A stretch of 64,000 bases of DNA from Aromatoleum toluclasticum ATCC 700605 (GCF_000378245.1 NZ_KB899498.1:62001-126000), one strand, 5' to 3'. Shown: positions 7,988-17,349, numbered from the stretch's first letter. Made by a program: numbers and translations. The notes: generated by a model not told the origin, from the letters alone.

Positions 7988-9213
7988 ATGGGCACGGGGT
8001 TTCCCCGGCATCCATGCGCAGCGCCCTGGTGGCGCTGGTCGCATGCCAGGTCGGACTGCATGCCTGCGTGCAGGGGGCTCGCCTGGCGGCGCCGCTGAGC
8101 GTCCTGCGGCTGGGGCATTCCGAGTGGGCCGTGGGGCTCGTGATGACGATGTTCGCGCTCTTTCCCGCGATCTTCGCGATCCCGGCCGGACGGCTTGCTG
8201 ATCGGCACGGCTACCATCTGCCGGTGCGCATTGCGGCCGGCCTGTCGCTCGCGGGTGCGCTGCTCGCAGCTTCGGTGCCCCATCTCATTGCCCTGTGTGC
8301 GGCCGCTGCGTTGTGCGGCGCGGGCTCGGGCTTCGGCATGATCGCGATTCAGCGCACGGCCAGCCGATTCGCGCGGGACGAGGCGGACCGGCTTCGCGTG
8401 TTCAGCTGGATCGCGCTTGCTCCGGCCGTGGCGGGACTCTTCGGGCCGATGATGGCCGGCGTGCTGATCGATCATCTCGGTTTTTCGGCGGCGTTCGCCG
8501 CGCTCGCGCTGCTTCCGTTCGCGACCCTGGTGATCGCCCAGGCGGTCCCGCATGAAAGCCGGGCGCCGGTCTCCGAATTGGACCGCAAGCAGCCGTCCGC
8601 GTGGGGCCTGCTCCGCCTGCCGTCGTTCCGGCGCCTGCTCCTCGTCAATTGGCTGGTGTCGGCCAGTTGGGATGTGCATGGCTTCGCGTTGCCGATTCTC
8701 GGGGTCGAACGCGGCTTCAGCGCATCGGCGCTGGGGGCGGTGCTGGCGGCCTATGCGGTGGCGTCGATGTCGGTGCGCGTCGTGATCCCGTTTGTGGCCG
8801 AACGCCTGCCGCGACGCCACTTGCTTGCGGGGGCGCTTTTCATCACGTGTCTGGTGTTCGTGCTGTATCCACTGCTCCAGAGTGCATGGGCCATGGCGTT
8901 GTGCGCCGCGACCCTCGGCCTTGCGCTGGGCGCGATCCAACCGACGATTCTCGCGACGCTGCATCAGGTCACGCCCCGCGAGCGGCACGGCGAGGCGCTG
9001 GCTTTCCGCTCGATGACGGTGCACACCTCGATGACCGCGATGCCCCTCCTTTTTGGCGCCATCGGGGCGAGTGCCGGCGCGGCCGTGCTGTTCTGGGTGA
9101 TGGCCGCGGCGCTCGGTCTCGGGGGCCTGCAGGCCCGGCGGATCGACACAGACGACGGGGCTCCCGCGCGCCGCGAGGAACATCCACAACAGGAGGAGAG
9201 GACATGCAGCTGA
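7984..9213 (+). CDS. MFS transporter
   Basis: A 409-residue membrane protein with about 12 hydrophobic segments and the MFS loop motif GRLADRHGYHLPVR between helices 2 and 3. The GTG start at 7984 overlaps the kinase stop (GTGA), and the ORF end overlaps the next SDR gene by 10 nt, so it is tightly built into the operon. It probably takes up the substrate or exports an intermediate. The family is clear; the ligand is not. The central loop (residues about 185-205) is polar and charged, as usual between the two six-helix halves. Confidence 0.9.
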   Translation: MNGHGVSPASMRSALVALVACQVGLHACVQGARLAAPLSVLRLGHSEWAVGLVMTMFALFPAIFAIPAGRLADRHGYHLPVRIAAGLSLAGALLAASVPHLIALCAAAALCGAGSGFGMIAIQRTASRFARDEADRLRVFSWIALAPAVAGLFGPMMAGVLIDHLGFSAAFAALALLPFATLVIAQAVPHESRAPVSELDRKQPSAWGLLRLPSFRRLLLVNWLVSASWDVHGFALPILGVERGFSASALGAVLAAYAVASMSVRVVIPFVAERLPRRHLLAGALFITCLVFVLYPLLQSAWAMALCAATLGLALGAIQPTILATLHQVTPRERHGEALAFRSMTVHTSMTAMPLLFGAIGASAGAAVLFWVMAAALGLGGLQARRIDTDDGAPARREEHPQQEERTCS

Positions 9214-9974
9214 GCGGAAAACGCCTTATCGTGACCGGCACCGCAGGGGGCATCGGTGCGAGTGCACTGCGCGGACTGGTGGCGGCCGGTGCGCGGCTGG
9301 CGGCGCTGGACGTGAATGACGAGGCCGGCCGCGCGGAAGTGGCGCGCGCCAATGCGGGAGCCTCGGGCGAGGCGAGGTATTTCCACTGCGACATTCGCGA
9401 GCGTGCCGAAGTCGATAGGATCGTCGCGCAGGCCGTCGCCTGGCTGGGCGGCCTCGACGGACTGGTGAACATCGCCGGCGTCGAGCGCGCGGCGCCGGCC
9501 GAAGCGATCGTCGAGGCTGACTGGGACCTCATATTCGACGTCAATGCGCGCGGCACCCTGAACACCAACCAGGCCGTCTTTCCGCATCTGCGGGAGAAGG
9601 GCGGTCGCATCCTCAACTTCGGCTCCGCGGCGGGGGTCATGGGGCTGCCCGGGTGTGCCCACTATTCGGCCGCCAAGGCGGCGGTCCTCGGCTGGACCCG
9701 AACGGTGGCGAAGGAGTGGGGGCGACACGGCATCAGCGTGAATGCCGCTGCGCCGGGCATGTGGACGCCCATGTACGACGCCCACCGCGCACGAATGGAC
9801 GCGGATGCCCTGCGGGCGCACGACGCGATGATGGCCGGGTTGATCCCGCTCGGCGGCAAGCTCGGCGACCCCGATCGCGACATGACGCCTTTCGTGGTGT
9901 TCATGATGAGCGACGGGGCTCGCTTCATCACCGGCCAGACGCTGGCCGTCGACGGTGGACTCATGATTCCGTGA
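9204..9974 (+). CDS. SDR family oxidoreductase
   Basis: A 256-residue classical SDR starting at ATG 9204 with AGGAGGAGAGG as a strong ribosome site inside the end of the MFS gene. It has VTGTAGGIG for NAD(P), VNIAGV in place of NNAG, catalytic Ser in LNFGSAAG, YSAAK as YxxxK, and GQTLAVDGG near the end. It is the last gene of the transcript that begins near 2139; a hairpin and a new promoter region follow. Probable role: alcohol/ketone conversion on a pathway intermediate. Confidence 0.9.
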   Translation: MQLSGKRLIVTGTAGGIGASALRGLVAAGARLAALDVNDEAGRAEVARANAGASGEARYFHCDIRERAEVDRIVAQAVAWLGGLDGLVNIAGVERAAPAEAIVEADWDLIFDVNARGTLNTNQAVFPHLREKGGRILNFGSAAGVMGLPGCAHYSAAKAAVLGWTRTVAKEWGRHGISVNAAAPGMWTPMYDAHRARMDADALRAHDAMMAGLIPLGGKLGDPDRDMTPFVVFMMSDGARFITGQTLAVDGGLMIP

Positions 9975-10020
9975 TGCAGGAGCGAGACCCGTTGCACTAA
10001 CGCGCGCCACGTCCGGATTT

Positions 10021-10038
10021 CCGCCCCAGGCAGGGCGG
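10021..10038. terminator. Terminator-like hairpin after the SDR gene
   Basis: CCGCCC and GGGCGG form a 6-bp GC stem with a 6-nt loop, 47 bp after the SDR stop. There is no clear T-run behind it, so it may be only a 3'-end stabiliser or part of a Rho-dependent end. Confidence 0.35.
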
Positions 10039-10093
10039 GAGTCCTCCGGCCTGTCCGGCCCCTCCTTGAACACTTGGCAGTACGCATTAAATG

Positions 10094-10116
10094 GAGCACT
10101 ATGCACAAAAGTGTTC
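10094..10116. promoter_or_regulatory. Inverted repeat upstream of the P450 gene (operator class 2)
   Basis: GAGCAC and GTGTTC form an imperfect dyad 11 bp apart in an A-rich setting. A similar dyad with the same 11-bp spacing (GAACAC, GTGTTT) lies upstream of the amidohydrolase gene at 11557-11579. It is 112 bp before the P450 start and is a candidate regulator-binding site for that gene. Confidence 0.35.
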
Positions 10117-10227
10117 AGAAACGGCACCGTCTTATCCGGCGTGAAGGAACCGTGTCGAGGCCATTGCACGTGGCCGGCACAGCGTGTTCGTTCACGACCG
10201 GTCGGTGCGCCAACGGAGGAAGACGAA

Positions 10228-11502
10228 ATGAGCAGTGTCAAGGACGTTACGCTGGAGAGCGCGTTCGCCGGAGTGGCCGACAACTACCGCGGTGAGGATG
10301 TCGATCTGCATGCGATCTACCGCGAGATGCGGAAGAACTCGCCGATCATTGCCGAGAACTTCATGGGCAAGCTCGGGGTGCCGAACATCGCAGGGCTGGA
10401 TCCGAACCGCCCGACCTACACGGTGTTCAAATACAAGGACGTGATGACCGTCCTGCGCGATGCCGCAAACTACACCAGCGGCTTCATCGCCGAAGGGCTG
10501 GGAGCCTTCTTCGACGGCCTGATCCTTACCGGCATGGACGGCGAGGCGCACAAGAAGGCACGCGGCCTGCTGCAGCCCATCTTCATGCCCGACGTGGTCA
10601 ACACGTGGCGCGACAGCAAGATGGATCCGATCGTGCGCAACGAGTACCTGTTGCCGCTGGTGCCGAAGAAGAAGGCAGATCTGATGGACTTCGGCCTCCA
10701 CTTCCCGATTCGACTGATCTACGCGCTGATCGGCTTTCCCGACGACGAACCCGAGAAGGTCGAACAGTACGCGGCGTGGGCGCTGGCGATCCTTGCCGGC
10801 CCGCAGGTGGACGCCGAAAAGGCCGCGATTGCGCGCAAGGCTGCAATGGAAGCCGCTCAGGCGCTCTACGACGCGGTGAAGGAAGCCGTCGTCGCCGTGC
10901 GCCAACGCGGCGCCGAAGGAAACGACCTCATCAGCCGCCTGATCCGTGCCGAATACGAAGGGCGCAAGCTCGATGACCACGAGATCACGACCTTCGTGCG
11001 TTCGCTGCTCCCGGCCGCCGGTGAGACCACGACGCGAACCTTCGGCTCGCTGATGGTGTTGCTGCTCGAGCGTCCGGACGTGCTCGACAGGGTCCGCAAG
11101 GATCGCAGTCTGGTCGGCAAGGCCATTGACGAGGCGATCCGGTTCGAGCCCGTGGCGACCTTCAAGGTGCGTCAGGCGGCACAGGACCTCGAACTCGGCG
11201 GCGTCCGGATCCCGAAGGGTGCCATGGTCCAGTGCATCGTTTCCTCCGCCAACCGCGACGAGGAAGCGTTCGAGAACAGCGAAGAGTTCGACATCGATCG
11301 CAAGCTCAAGCCTTCATTCGGCTTCGGCTTCGGCCCTCACATGTGCATCGGACAGTTCATCGCCAAGACCGAGCTCCAGGTGGCGCTGAACGCCATTCTC
11401 GACCTGTTCCCCAACATCCGCCTCGACCCGGATCAGCCGAAGCCGCGGATTACGGGCGCACAGCTTCGTGGCCCTCACTCCGTCCCGGTCATCTGGGATT
11501 GA
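10228..11502 (+). CDS. Cytochrome P450 (complete), terpenoid/steroid-type, CYP226-like by context
   Basis: A 424-residue soluble bacterial P450 with ATG 10228 after GGAGGAAGACGAA. The I-helix oxygen-binding motif is PAAGETTTRT (Ala264-Gly265...Thr267/268), the ExxR motif is EAIR (302-305), and the heme Cys is Cys373 in FGFGPHMCIG. It hydroxylates a hydrophobic substrate using two electrons from a ferredoxin; candidate partners are the [2Fe-2S] ferredoxin and reductase at 46009-47601 and the small ferredoxin at 36578. Its C-terminus closely matches the partial P450 at the window start. In known dit/tdt clusters, paired CYP226A enzymes hydroxylate resin acids; assignment to that family here is inference. 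Monocistronic with its own leader. Confidence 0.95.
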   Translation: MSSVKDVTLESAFAGVADNYRGEDVDLHAIYREMRKNSPIIAENFMGKLGVPNIAGLDPNRPTYTVFKYKDVMTVLRDAANYTSGFIAEGLGAFFDGLILTGMDGEAHKKARGLLQPIFMPDVVNTWRDSKMDPIVRNEYLLPLVPKKKADLMDFGLHFPIRLIYALIGFPDDEPEKVEQYAAWALAILAGPQVDAEKAAIARKAAMEAAQALYDAVKEAVVAVRQRGAEGNDLISRLIRAEYEGRKLDDHEITTFVRSLLPAAGETTTRTFGSLMVLLLERPDVLDRVRKDRSLVGKAIDEAIRFEPVATFKVRQAAQDLELGGVRIPKGAMVQCIVSSANRDEEAFENSEEFDIDRKLKPSFGFGFGPHMCIGQFIAKTELQVALNAILDLFPNIRLDPDQPKPRITGAQLRGPHSVPVIWD

Positions 11503-11547
11503 GGTGGCGCGCGGACCGGCTGAGCCAGTGGCCGAACTGGAAATTTC

Positions 11548-11582
11548 GTTAAACATGAACACAAAACAAAAAAGTGTTTAAC
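11548..11582. promoter_or_regulatory. Nested inverted repeats upstream of the amidohydrolase gene
   Basis: Perfect 8-bp arms GTTAAACA (11548-11555) and TGTTTAAC (11575-11582) enclose a second dyad GAACAC...GTGTTT (11557-11579). Outer bases AATTTCG and CGAAATT extend the symmetry imperfectly. The stretch is A/T-rich against a GC-rich background and lies 83 bp before the ATG at 11665, as expected for an operator. The inner dyad has the same 11-bp spacing as the one at 10094. Confidence 0.5.
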
Positions 11583-11664
11583 AAAACGAAATTCTTGCTC
11601 TAAGATAGAGGCTCATAACCGGTTCGCGCCCACCGCGGACGCCACTCCAACAGGGGACACACAC

Positions 11665-12972
11665 ATGAAGCTCGAAGATCTCATCCTTGTCAGCGTCGAT
11701 GACCATGCGATCGAACCGCGTGGCGCCTTCGACCGCCACATGCCCGCCAAGTACAAGGGCCGCCAACCGCGCGTTGAGAACCGCAACGGCCGCGACATCT
11801 GGGTGTTCGAGGAGCAGGCAACGGGCTACATGGGGCTGAACTCGGTGGTCGGGCGTCCGAAGGAGGAGTACGGCATGGAGCCGCTCTCCTACGAACAGAT
11901 GCGCCGTGGTACCTGGGACATCCAGGCGCGGGTCGACGACATGAATGCGAACGGCGTGCTCGGCTCGCTGTGTTTCCCGACCTTCCCCGGTTTCGCCGGC
12001 CAGCGCTTCCAGGTCATGCCGGACAAGAACGTCAGCCTTGCAGCCATCCAGGCCTACAACGACTGGCACCTGCATGACTGGTGCAACGCCGCCCCGGGTC
12101 GCTTCATCCCCTTGATGATGGTGCCATGGTGGGACATGCAGGCGGCCGCGGCCGAGGTGAAGCGCATGGCCGATCAGGGTGTGCATGCCATCACGCTGTC
12201 CGACAACCCGACCGTGCATGGCTACCCGTCGATCCACAACCCGCACTGGGATCCCCTGTGGAAGGCGTGCGAAGAGAACAACGTCGTGATCTGCTGCCAC
12301 ATCGGCACCGGCGTGAAGGCGGCTCACGCCTCGGATGAATCGCCGATCGACGCCTGGATCACTTCGATGCCGATCTCGATCTCCAACTCGGCGGCGGACT
12401 GGATCTGGGCGCCGATGTGGAAGAAGTACCCCAAGCTGCGCATGGCCCTGTCGGAAGGCGGCATCGGCTGGATCCCGTATCTGCTCGAGCGCGCCGACTT
12501 CACGCACAACCACCACCACGCCTGGACGAACTCGAACTTCGGCGGCAAGAAGCCCAGCGACATCTTCAACGAGCACTTCATCACCTGCTTCATCGAGGAT
12601 GCGTTCGGGCTCCGGAACCTCGATTCGATCAACGTCGACATGGTCACCTGGGAGTGCGACTACCCGCACTCGGACTGCACCTGGCCGAACTCCGCGGACG
12701 TTTTCTGGCAGCAGGCGAAGAACCTGCCCGACGAGATCATCAACAAGATCAGCCACCTCAACGCGATGCGCGAATTCTCTTACGACCCGTTCGCCATCCT
12801 GGGGCGCGAGAACTGCACCGTCGGCGCGCTGCGCGCGCAGGCCACCCATGTCAGCATCGAGCCGGCGCTGGGTCTCGGCGGTGCCGCTCCGCAACGTGAT
12901 CCCAGCAAGCCGGTGACTTCGGGCGACATTAACAAGATGTTCGCCTCGGCGGACGCGCAGACCGCGCTCTGA
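11665..12972 (+). CDS. Amidohydrolase_2 (ACMSD-like) family protein
   Basis: A 435-residue metal-dependent TIM-barrel protein starting at ATG 11665 behind CAACAGGGGACAC. It begins LILVSVDDHAIEPRGAF, the DxH-type entry seen in this family in place of HxH, then has CCHIGTG (His ligand on strand 5), LSEGGIGWIPYLLER and WECDYPHSDCTWPNS (Asp ligand). ACMSD-like enzymes hydrolyse or decarboxylate carboxylic acids without oxygen. The surroundings (P450 before, acyl-CoA dehydrogenases after) suggest C-C cleavage or hydration of a ring-opened acid, but this is inference. A strong hairpin follows the stop codon. Confidence 0.9.
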   Translation: MKLEDLILVSVDDHAIEPRGAFDRHMPAKYKGRQPRVENRNGRDIWVFEEQATGYMGLNSVVGRPKEEYGMEPLSYEQMRRGTWDIQARVDDMNANGVLGSLCFPTFPGFAGQRFQVMPDKNVSLAAIQAYNDWHLHDWCNAAPGRFIPLMMVPWWDMQAAAAEVKRMADQGVHAITLSDNPTVHGYPSIHNPHWDPLWKACEENNVVICCHIGTGVKAAHASDESPIDAWITSMPISISNSAADWIWAPMWKKYPKLRMALSEGGIGWIPYLLERADFTHNHHHAWTNSNFGGKKPSDIFNEHFITCFIEDAFGLRNLDSINVDMVTWECDYPHSDCTWPNSADVFWQQAKNLPDEIINKISHLNAMREFSYDPFAILGRENCTVGALRAQATHVSIEPALGLGGAAPQRDPSKPVTSGDINKMFASADAQTAL

Positions 12973-12991
12973 GTCCGGTTGCAGTGCGGTT

Positions 12992-13016
12992 GGCGGGCAC
13001 GCGGGGCGTGTCCGCC
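12992..13016. terminator. Strong hairpin after the amidohydrolase gene
   Basis: GGCGGGCACGC (12992-13002) and GCGTGTCCGCC (13006-13016) pair in 10 of 11 positions around a 3-nt loop, 20 bp after the stop at 12972. No T-run follows, so it could be a weak terminator or an mRNA 3'-end protector separating this gene from the next operon. Confidence 0.45.
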
Positions 13017-13105
13017 GGCCGACGGTCGTCCGTGCCGTTCGCGGGCGACGTGACCCGGGTCATCCACGCCGTTGCTCAAGCCGACGGCCCACTATCGAAC
13101 GCGCC

Positions 13106-14251
13106 ATGTCCATAGACCAGTTCAAGTACAGTCGCATTCCGCCGGAGGCCGAAGCACTTCGTGCGGAAGTGCGCGCCTTCCTCGCCGAAGCCCTGAAGGA
13201 CTACCCGGCGGTCCGCCGGGCGGATTCCTGGATGGGGTTCGACGCCGAATTCAGCCGTCGCCTCGGAGCGAAGGGCTGGGTCGGCATGGCCCTGCCCAAG
13301 CGCCATGGTGGCGGCGAGGCGAGTCCCTTCGCGCGCTACGTCGTGATCGAGGAGCTGCTCGCCGCGGGCGCGCCGGTGTCCGCGCATTGGTTCGCCGATC
13401 GCCAGAGCGGCCCGCAGATCCTGCACTACGGCACCGATGCGCAGAAGGAACGCCACCTGCCGGCGATCTGCCGGGGCGAACAGTTTTTTTGCATCGGCAT
13501 GAGCGAGCCCAATTCGGGCTCCGACCTCGCTTCGATCAAGACGCGCGCACGCCGTGAAGGGGACAAGTGGGTGGTGAATGGGCAGAAGGTGTGGACCACC
13601 AACGCCCACCGCTCGCACTACATGATCGCGCTGGTACGCACCGGCGAGAACAGCAAGCGCCAGGAAGGACTCTCGCAGTTCATCGTCGACCTCAGTCTGC
13701 CGGGCATCACCATCCGGCCGATCAAGGACCTGACGGGCGCCGAGCATTTCAACGAGGTCTTCTTCGACGAACTCGTACTCGATGCCGACGCCCTCATCGG
13801 TACCGAAGGGCAGGGCTGGGGGCAGGTCACCGCCGAACTCGCCTTCGAGCGTAGCGGTCCCGAACGCTTCCTCAGCTCGATCGCGCTGCTCCAGACGCTC
13901 ATCGACGCGGTGGGCCGTAGTCCTGATGCCCTGCAGGCCAAGGAGATCGGCCGCTTCGCCGCGCGACTGGTGACGCTGCGCAACATGTCGTTGGCGGTGA
14001 CGGCCCAACTTGCGGCGGGCAACAACCCGGCGTGGGAGGCCTCGGTCGTGAAGGATCTCGGTGCGGTTTTCGAGCAAGAGATTCCGGAAGTCGCGCAGCT
14101 GTTGTGCGAGCTTCCGCCAACCGTTCAGGGCGGCAGCGACCACGCCCAGGTGCTGGCCTATCTGACCCAGATGGCGCCATCGTTTTCACTGCGCGGCGGC
14201 ACGCGGGAGATTCTCCGCGGCATCATCGCGCGCGGATTGGGGCTGCGTTGA
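13106..14251 (+). CDS. Acyl-CoA dehydrogenase (large partner of a pair)
   Basis: A 381-residue acyl-CoA dehydrogenase with the signatures FFCIGMSEPNSGSDLASIKT, DKWVVNGQKVWTTNAH and a C-terminal APSFSLRGGTREILRGIIARGLGL. In this superfamily GGTxEIxRxII belongs to the FAD/dimer interface. It is followed within 2 bp by a second, shorter and more divergent member (14254-15390). Such paired genes are known to form alpha2beta2 heterotetramers in steroid degradation, acting on bulky or branched-ring acyl-CoAs; that is the likely arrangement here. The start at ATG 13106 has no strong ribosome site. Confidence 0.93.
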   Translation: MSIDQFKYSRIPPEAEALRAEVRAFLAEALKDYPAVRRADSWMGFDAEFSRRLGAKGWVGMALPKRHGGGEASPFARYVVIEELLAAGAPVSAHWFADRQSGPQILHYGTDAQKERHLPAICRGEQFFCIGMSEPNSGSDLASIKTRARREGDKWVVNGQKVWTTNAHRSHYMIALVRTGENSKRQEGLSQFIVDLSLPGITIRPIKDLTGAEHFNEVFFDELVLDADALIGTEGQGWGQVTAELAFERSGPERFLSSIALLQTLIDAVGRSPDALQAKEIGRFAARLVTLRNMSLAVTAQLAAGNNPAWEASVVKDLGAVFEQEIPEVAQLLCELPPTVQGGSDHAQVLAYLTQMAPSFSLRGGTREILRGIIARGLGLR

Positions 14252-14253
14252 TC

Positions 14254-15390
14254 ATGAGAGACCTATTCGATTCCTCTGTCGAGCGCTTGTTCTCGGACCT
14301 CGTCACCGCCGATGCAGTGTTGGCTTGCGAGGGCGGCGAATGGCCGACGGAGCTGTGGACGGCGGTCGAAGCGTCCGGTTTCACGCTGGCGCTGGTGCCG
14401 GAGTCGCTCGGCGGTGCCGGGGCCGCGTGGGCGGATGTGTGCGGTGTGCTGCGTCTGGCCGGCCGCTTCAATCTCCCGCTGCCGCTGCCCGAAGCGATGC
14501 TCGCCAACTGGTTGCTGGGTGCGAGCGGACTGGCCGCCGTGTCGGGAACACTGAGTGTTGCCGCGCGTGGCACACTGCGCCTTGAAAACGGCCGTGTCAC
14601 CGGGGCCGCTGTCGATGTGCCGTGGGGACGCCACGTCCGCCACGTGGTGGCCGTCGCAGCGGGCGCGGCGCCCGCGGTGGTGCTCCTGCCGACCGAGGCG
14701 GCGACGGTGGTGCGTACCGTGAATACGGCCGCCGAACCGCGCGACACGCTCAAATTCGAAGCGGTGGTGCCGCTCGCAAGCGCGGCTTTGCCGACGGCGC
14801 TGTCGGCCGACGTGCTCAAGCTTGGCGGTGCAATGATGCGTGCCGCGCAGATCGCGGGAGCGCTCGAAACAGTGTTGGCGATGGCCACCACGTATGCCGG
14901 TGAGCGCGTGCAGTTCGGCAAGCCGATCGGCAGTTTCCAGGCGATCCAGCACCAGATTGCAGTCCTCGCCGAACATGCGGCGGCCTCCGTGATGTCCGCC
15001 GAAGCGGCCTTCGCCGAGTCGGACGATCGGCTCGCACGCCTGCCGGTGATGGCAGCCAAGATCTGCGCCTCCGAGGCCGCGGGGATCGGGGCGGGTGTCG
15101 CCCACGCCGTGCATGGCGCGATCGGCTTCACCCACGAACACGCCCTGCACCTGACGACCCGCAGGCTGTGGTCGTGGCGCAGCGAGTTCGGCTCGCTCAC
15201 CGACTGGTCGCAGCAGCTCGGTCGCGCGCTGTGCGGCGCCGGCTCCCAGGCATTGTGGCCAACGGTTACCGCCGGCGTGCTCGCCGGATACGAGGAGAAG
15301 ATGACGACTCCCACGCTCACTTTGTTCGCTGCCCCCCAGGGGGGCGCAGGCCTCCCTTGGGGCGGCCCGTCGGGAGGCCTTTCAGCATGA
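14254..15390 (+). CDS. Acyl-CoA dehydrogenase, divergent second subunit
   Basis: A 378-residue acyl-CoA dehydrogenase-like protein, ATG 14254, immediately after the partner's stop. Recognisable parts are FTLALVPESLGGAGAAWADV, the middle YAGERVQFGKPIGSFQAIQHQIA and HAVHGAIGFTHEHALHLTTRR. Motifs are weaker than in the partner, fitting the role of the less conserved subunit in a heterotetramer. The last about 25 residues (Gly/Pro/Ala-rich, APQGGAGLPWGG) are encoded by a REP-like palindrome (15331-15380), so this tail was probably added when the repeat inserted. The stop overlaps the next ATG (ATGA). Confidence 0.9.
   Translation: MRDLFDSSVERLFSDLVTADAVLACEGGEWPTELWTAVEASGFTLALVPESLGGAGAAWADVCGVLRLAGRFNLPLPLPEAMLANWLLGASGLAAVSGTLSVAARGTLRLENGRVTGAAVDVPWGRHVRHVVAVAAGAAPAVVLLPTEAATVVRTVNTAAEPRDTLKFEAVVPLASAALPTALSADVLKLGGAMMRAAQIAGALETVLAMATTYAGERVQFGKPIGSFQAIQHQIAVLAEHAAASVMSAEAAFAESDDRLARLPVMAAKICASEAAGIGAGVAHAVHGAIGFTHEHALHLTTRRLWSWRSEFGSLTDWSQQLGRALCGAGSQALWPTVTAGVLAGYEEKMTTPTLTLFAAPQGGAGLPWGGPSGGLSA
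15331..15380. repeat. REP-like double palindrome inside the 3' end of the dehydrogenase gene
   Basis: Two adjacent palindromes: GCCCCCC-A-GGGGGGC (15331-15345) and AGGCCTCCC (15348-15356) paired with GGGAGGCCT (15372-15380). This layout, with GGGGCGGCCC between the arms, resembles REP-like repeats I recall from other betaproteobacterial genomes, where it is normally intergenic. Here it is translated as the C-terminal tail of the upstream protein and ends 7 bp before the hydratase ATG. Confidence 0.6.
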
Positions 15391-16187
15391 AACCCTTTCT
15401 GATCCTCGAACGCGAGGACGCCATCCTCACCGTCCGCATGGATAGCCCGGAGACGCGCAACGCGCTCTCCGACCCGTCACAGATGCAGGAGTTCGTCGAC
15501 CTGTGCGCCAACGTCCGTACGGACCGCTCGATCAAGGTCGTCGTACTCACCGGCAACGGACCGGCTTTCTGTGCCGGCGGCAACGTCAAGGACATGCGCG
15601 AACGCGGCGGCATCTTTGCCGGGTCGCCCTACGAGGTGCGCGAGAGCTACCGCAACGGCATCCAGCGCATCCCGCTATGCCTTTACGACCTGGACGTGCC
15701 CGTCATCGCGGCGATGAACGGACCGGCAATCGGCGCGGGCCTGGACCTGGCGTGCATGTGCGACGTGCGCATCGCCGCCGACACCGCGAAGTTCGCGGAA
15801 AGCTTCGTGAAGCTCGGCATCGTGCCGGGTGATGGCGGTGCGTGGCTGCTGCCGCGCATCGTCGGTATGCCCAGGGCCAGCCTGATGGCGCTCACCGGCG
15901 ACACGATCGACGCCCAGACCGCGCTCGCGTGGGGCCTCGTGACCGAGGTGGTACCCGCTGCCGAGCTCGAGACCGCGGCGCTGGGCATTGCGCGGCGCAT
16001 GGCGGCAAATCCGGCCCACGGCCTGCGCCTCACCAAGCGCCTGCTGCGTGAAGGCCAGCACATGCGTCTCGATTCGCTGCTGGAGATGTCGGCGGCCTAC
16101 CAGGCGCTTGCCCATCACACCGAAGATCACATGGAAGCGGTCGCAGCCTTCGTCGAGAAGCGCGAACCGAAATTCACCGGCCGCTGA
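15387..16187 (+). CDS. Enoyl-CoA hydratase/isomerase family protein
   Basis: A 266-residue crotonase-fold protein. The oxyanion-hole segments are PAFCAGGNVKDM and AAMNGPAIGAGLDLACMCDVRIAADTAKFAESFVKLGIVPGDGGAWLLPR. In classical hydratases a Glu sits in GGGxE and another in LPE; here the first reads GAGLD and the second VPGDGG, so the chemistry may be isomerisation, hydrolysis or an Asp-based variant. Start ATG 15387 overlaps the upstream stop by 4 nt. It belongs to the dehydrogenase operon and should act right after desaturation of the acyl-CoA. Confidence 0.9.
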   Translation: MKPFLILEREDAILTVRMDSPETRNALSDPSQMQEFVDLCANVRTDRSIKVVVLTGNGPAFCAGGNVKDMRERGGIFAGSPYEVRESYRNGIQRIPLCLYDLDVPVIAAMNGPAIGAGLDLACMCDVRIAADTAKFAESFVKLGIVPGDGGAWLLPRIVGMPRASLMALTGDTIDAQTALAWGLVTEVVPAAELETAALGIARRMAANPAHGLRLTKRLLREGQHMRLDSLLEMSAAYQALAHHTEDHMEAVAAFVEKREPKFTGR

Positions 16188-16224
16188 GCCGGGAAACTGC
16201 ACGAGAACAGGCGGAGGTACAAGG

Positions 16225-17349
16225 ATGCGGACCGTATTCCGTGAAGATCATGAAATGTTCCGCGAGATGGCGCGGCGCTTCATCGAGAACGAGATCGTCC
16301 CCCACCTGCACGAATGGGAGACGGTCGGGATCGTCCCGAAGTCGGTCTGGCGCAAGGCGGGCGAGGTCGGCCTGCTGTGCTCGACGGTGCCGGAGGAATA
16401 CGGCGGCGCGGGCGGCGATTTCGGTCACTCGGCGGTGATGATCGAGGAGCTGGCGCGGGTCAATGCGACCGCCATCGGCTTCACGACCCACTCCGAGATC
16501 GTCGCGCCTTACATCGTCGCCTACGGCAGCGAGGCGCAGAAGAAGAAGTGGCTGCCGCGGATGGTTGCGGGCGAGATGATCGGCGTCATCGCGATGAGCG
16601 AGCCCGGCATCGGTTCCGACCTGCGCTCGATGCGCACCAGCGCACGGCGCGACGGCGACGAATACGTCATCAACGGCCAGAAGACCTTCATCACCAATGG
16701 TGGCAACGCGGACCTGATGGTCACCGCGACCAAGCTCGACCCGAATGCGAAGGAGCTCACGCTGATCTGCGTCGAGGCCGATCGCCCCGGATTCTCCAAA
16801 GGCCGGCTGCTTGAAAAGATCGGACTGAAGGGCCAGGACACCTCGGAACTCTTCTTCGACGACGTCCGTGTCCCGGTCGAGAATCGCCTCGGCGACGAGA
16901 ACAAGGGATTCGGCTATCTCACGCACCAACTCGCGTGGGAACGCACCATCATCGGTATTCGCGCTGCCGCCTCCATCGAGGCGCTGATCGACGACACGCT
17001 CGAGTACGTGCGCGAGCGCAAGGTGTTCGGCAAGACGGTCTTCGATTTCCAGAACACCAAGTTCAAGCTCGCCGAATGCAAGGCGCAGGCGACCATGCTG
17101 CGCGTGTTTGTGGACGACTGCCTGGGCAAGGCCATGCGCGGCGAACTCTCGCCCGAGGTCGGCGCGATGTGCAAGCTGGTCGGCTCCGAGATGCAGGGCA
17201 AGGTGCTCGACGAACTGCTACAACTGCATGGCGGCTACGGCTTCATGAGCGAGTACAAGATCAGCCGCGCTTGGGTCGATGCACGCGTCGCGCGTATCTA
17301 CGGTGGCACGTCCGAGATCATGAAGGAAATCATCGCCCGCTCGCTCTGA
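16225..17349 (+). CDS. Acyl-CoA dehydrogenase
   Basis: A 374-residue typical acyl-CoA dehydrogenase, ATG 16225 preceded by GCGGAGGTACAAGG. Signatures: [77 protein letters not shown] and the C-terminal [44 protein letters not shown], a nearly perfect family consensus ending. It probably oxidises a simpler acyl-CoA than the paired enzymes upstream. Last gene of this operon; hairpin and T/C-rich stretch follow. Confidence 0.95.
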   Translation: MRTVFREDHEMFREMARRFIENEIVPHLHEWETVGIVPKSVWRKAGEVGLLCSTVPEEYGGAGGDFGHSAVMIEELARVNATAIGFTTHSEIVAPYIVAYGSEAQKKKWLPRMVAGEMIGVIAMSEPGIGSDLRSMRTSARRDGDEYVINGQKTFITNGGNADLMVTATKLDPNAKELTLICVEADRPGFSKGRLLEKIGLKGQDTSELFFDDVRVPVENRLGDENKGFGYLTHQLAWERTIIGIRAAASIEALIDDTLEYVRERKVFGKTVFDFQNTKFKLAECKAQATMLRVFVDDCLGKAMRGELSPEVGAMCKLVGSEMQGKVLDELLQLHGGYGFMSEYKISRAWVDARVARIYGGTSEIMKEIIARSL

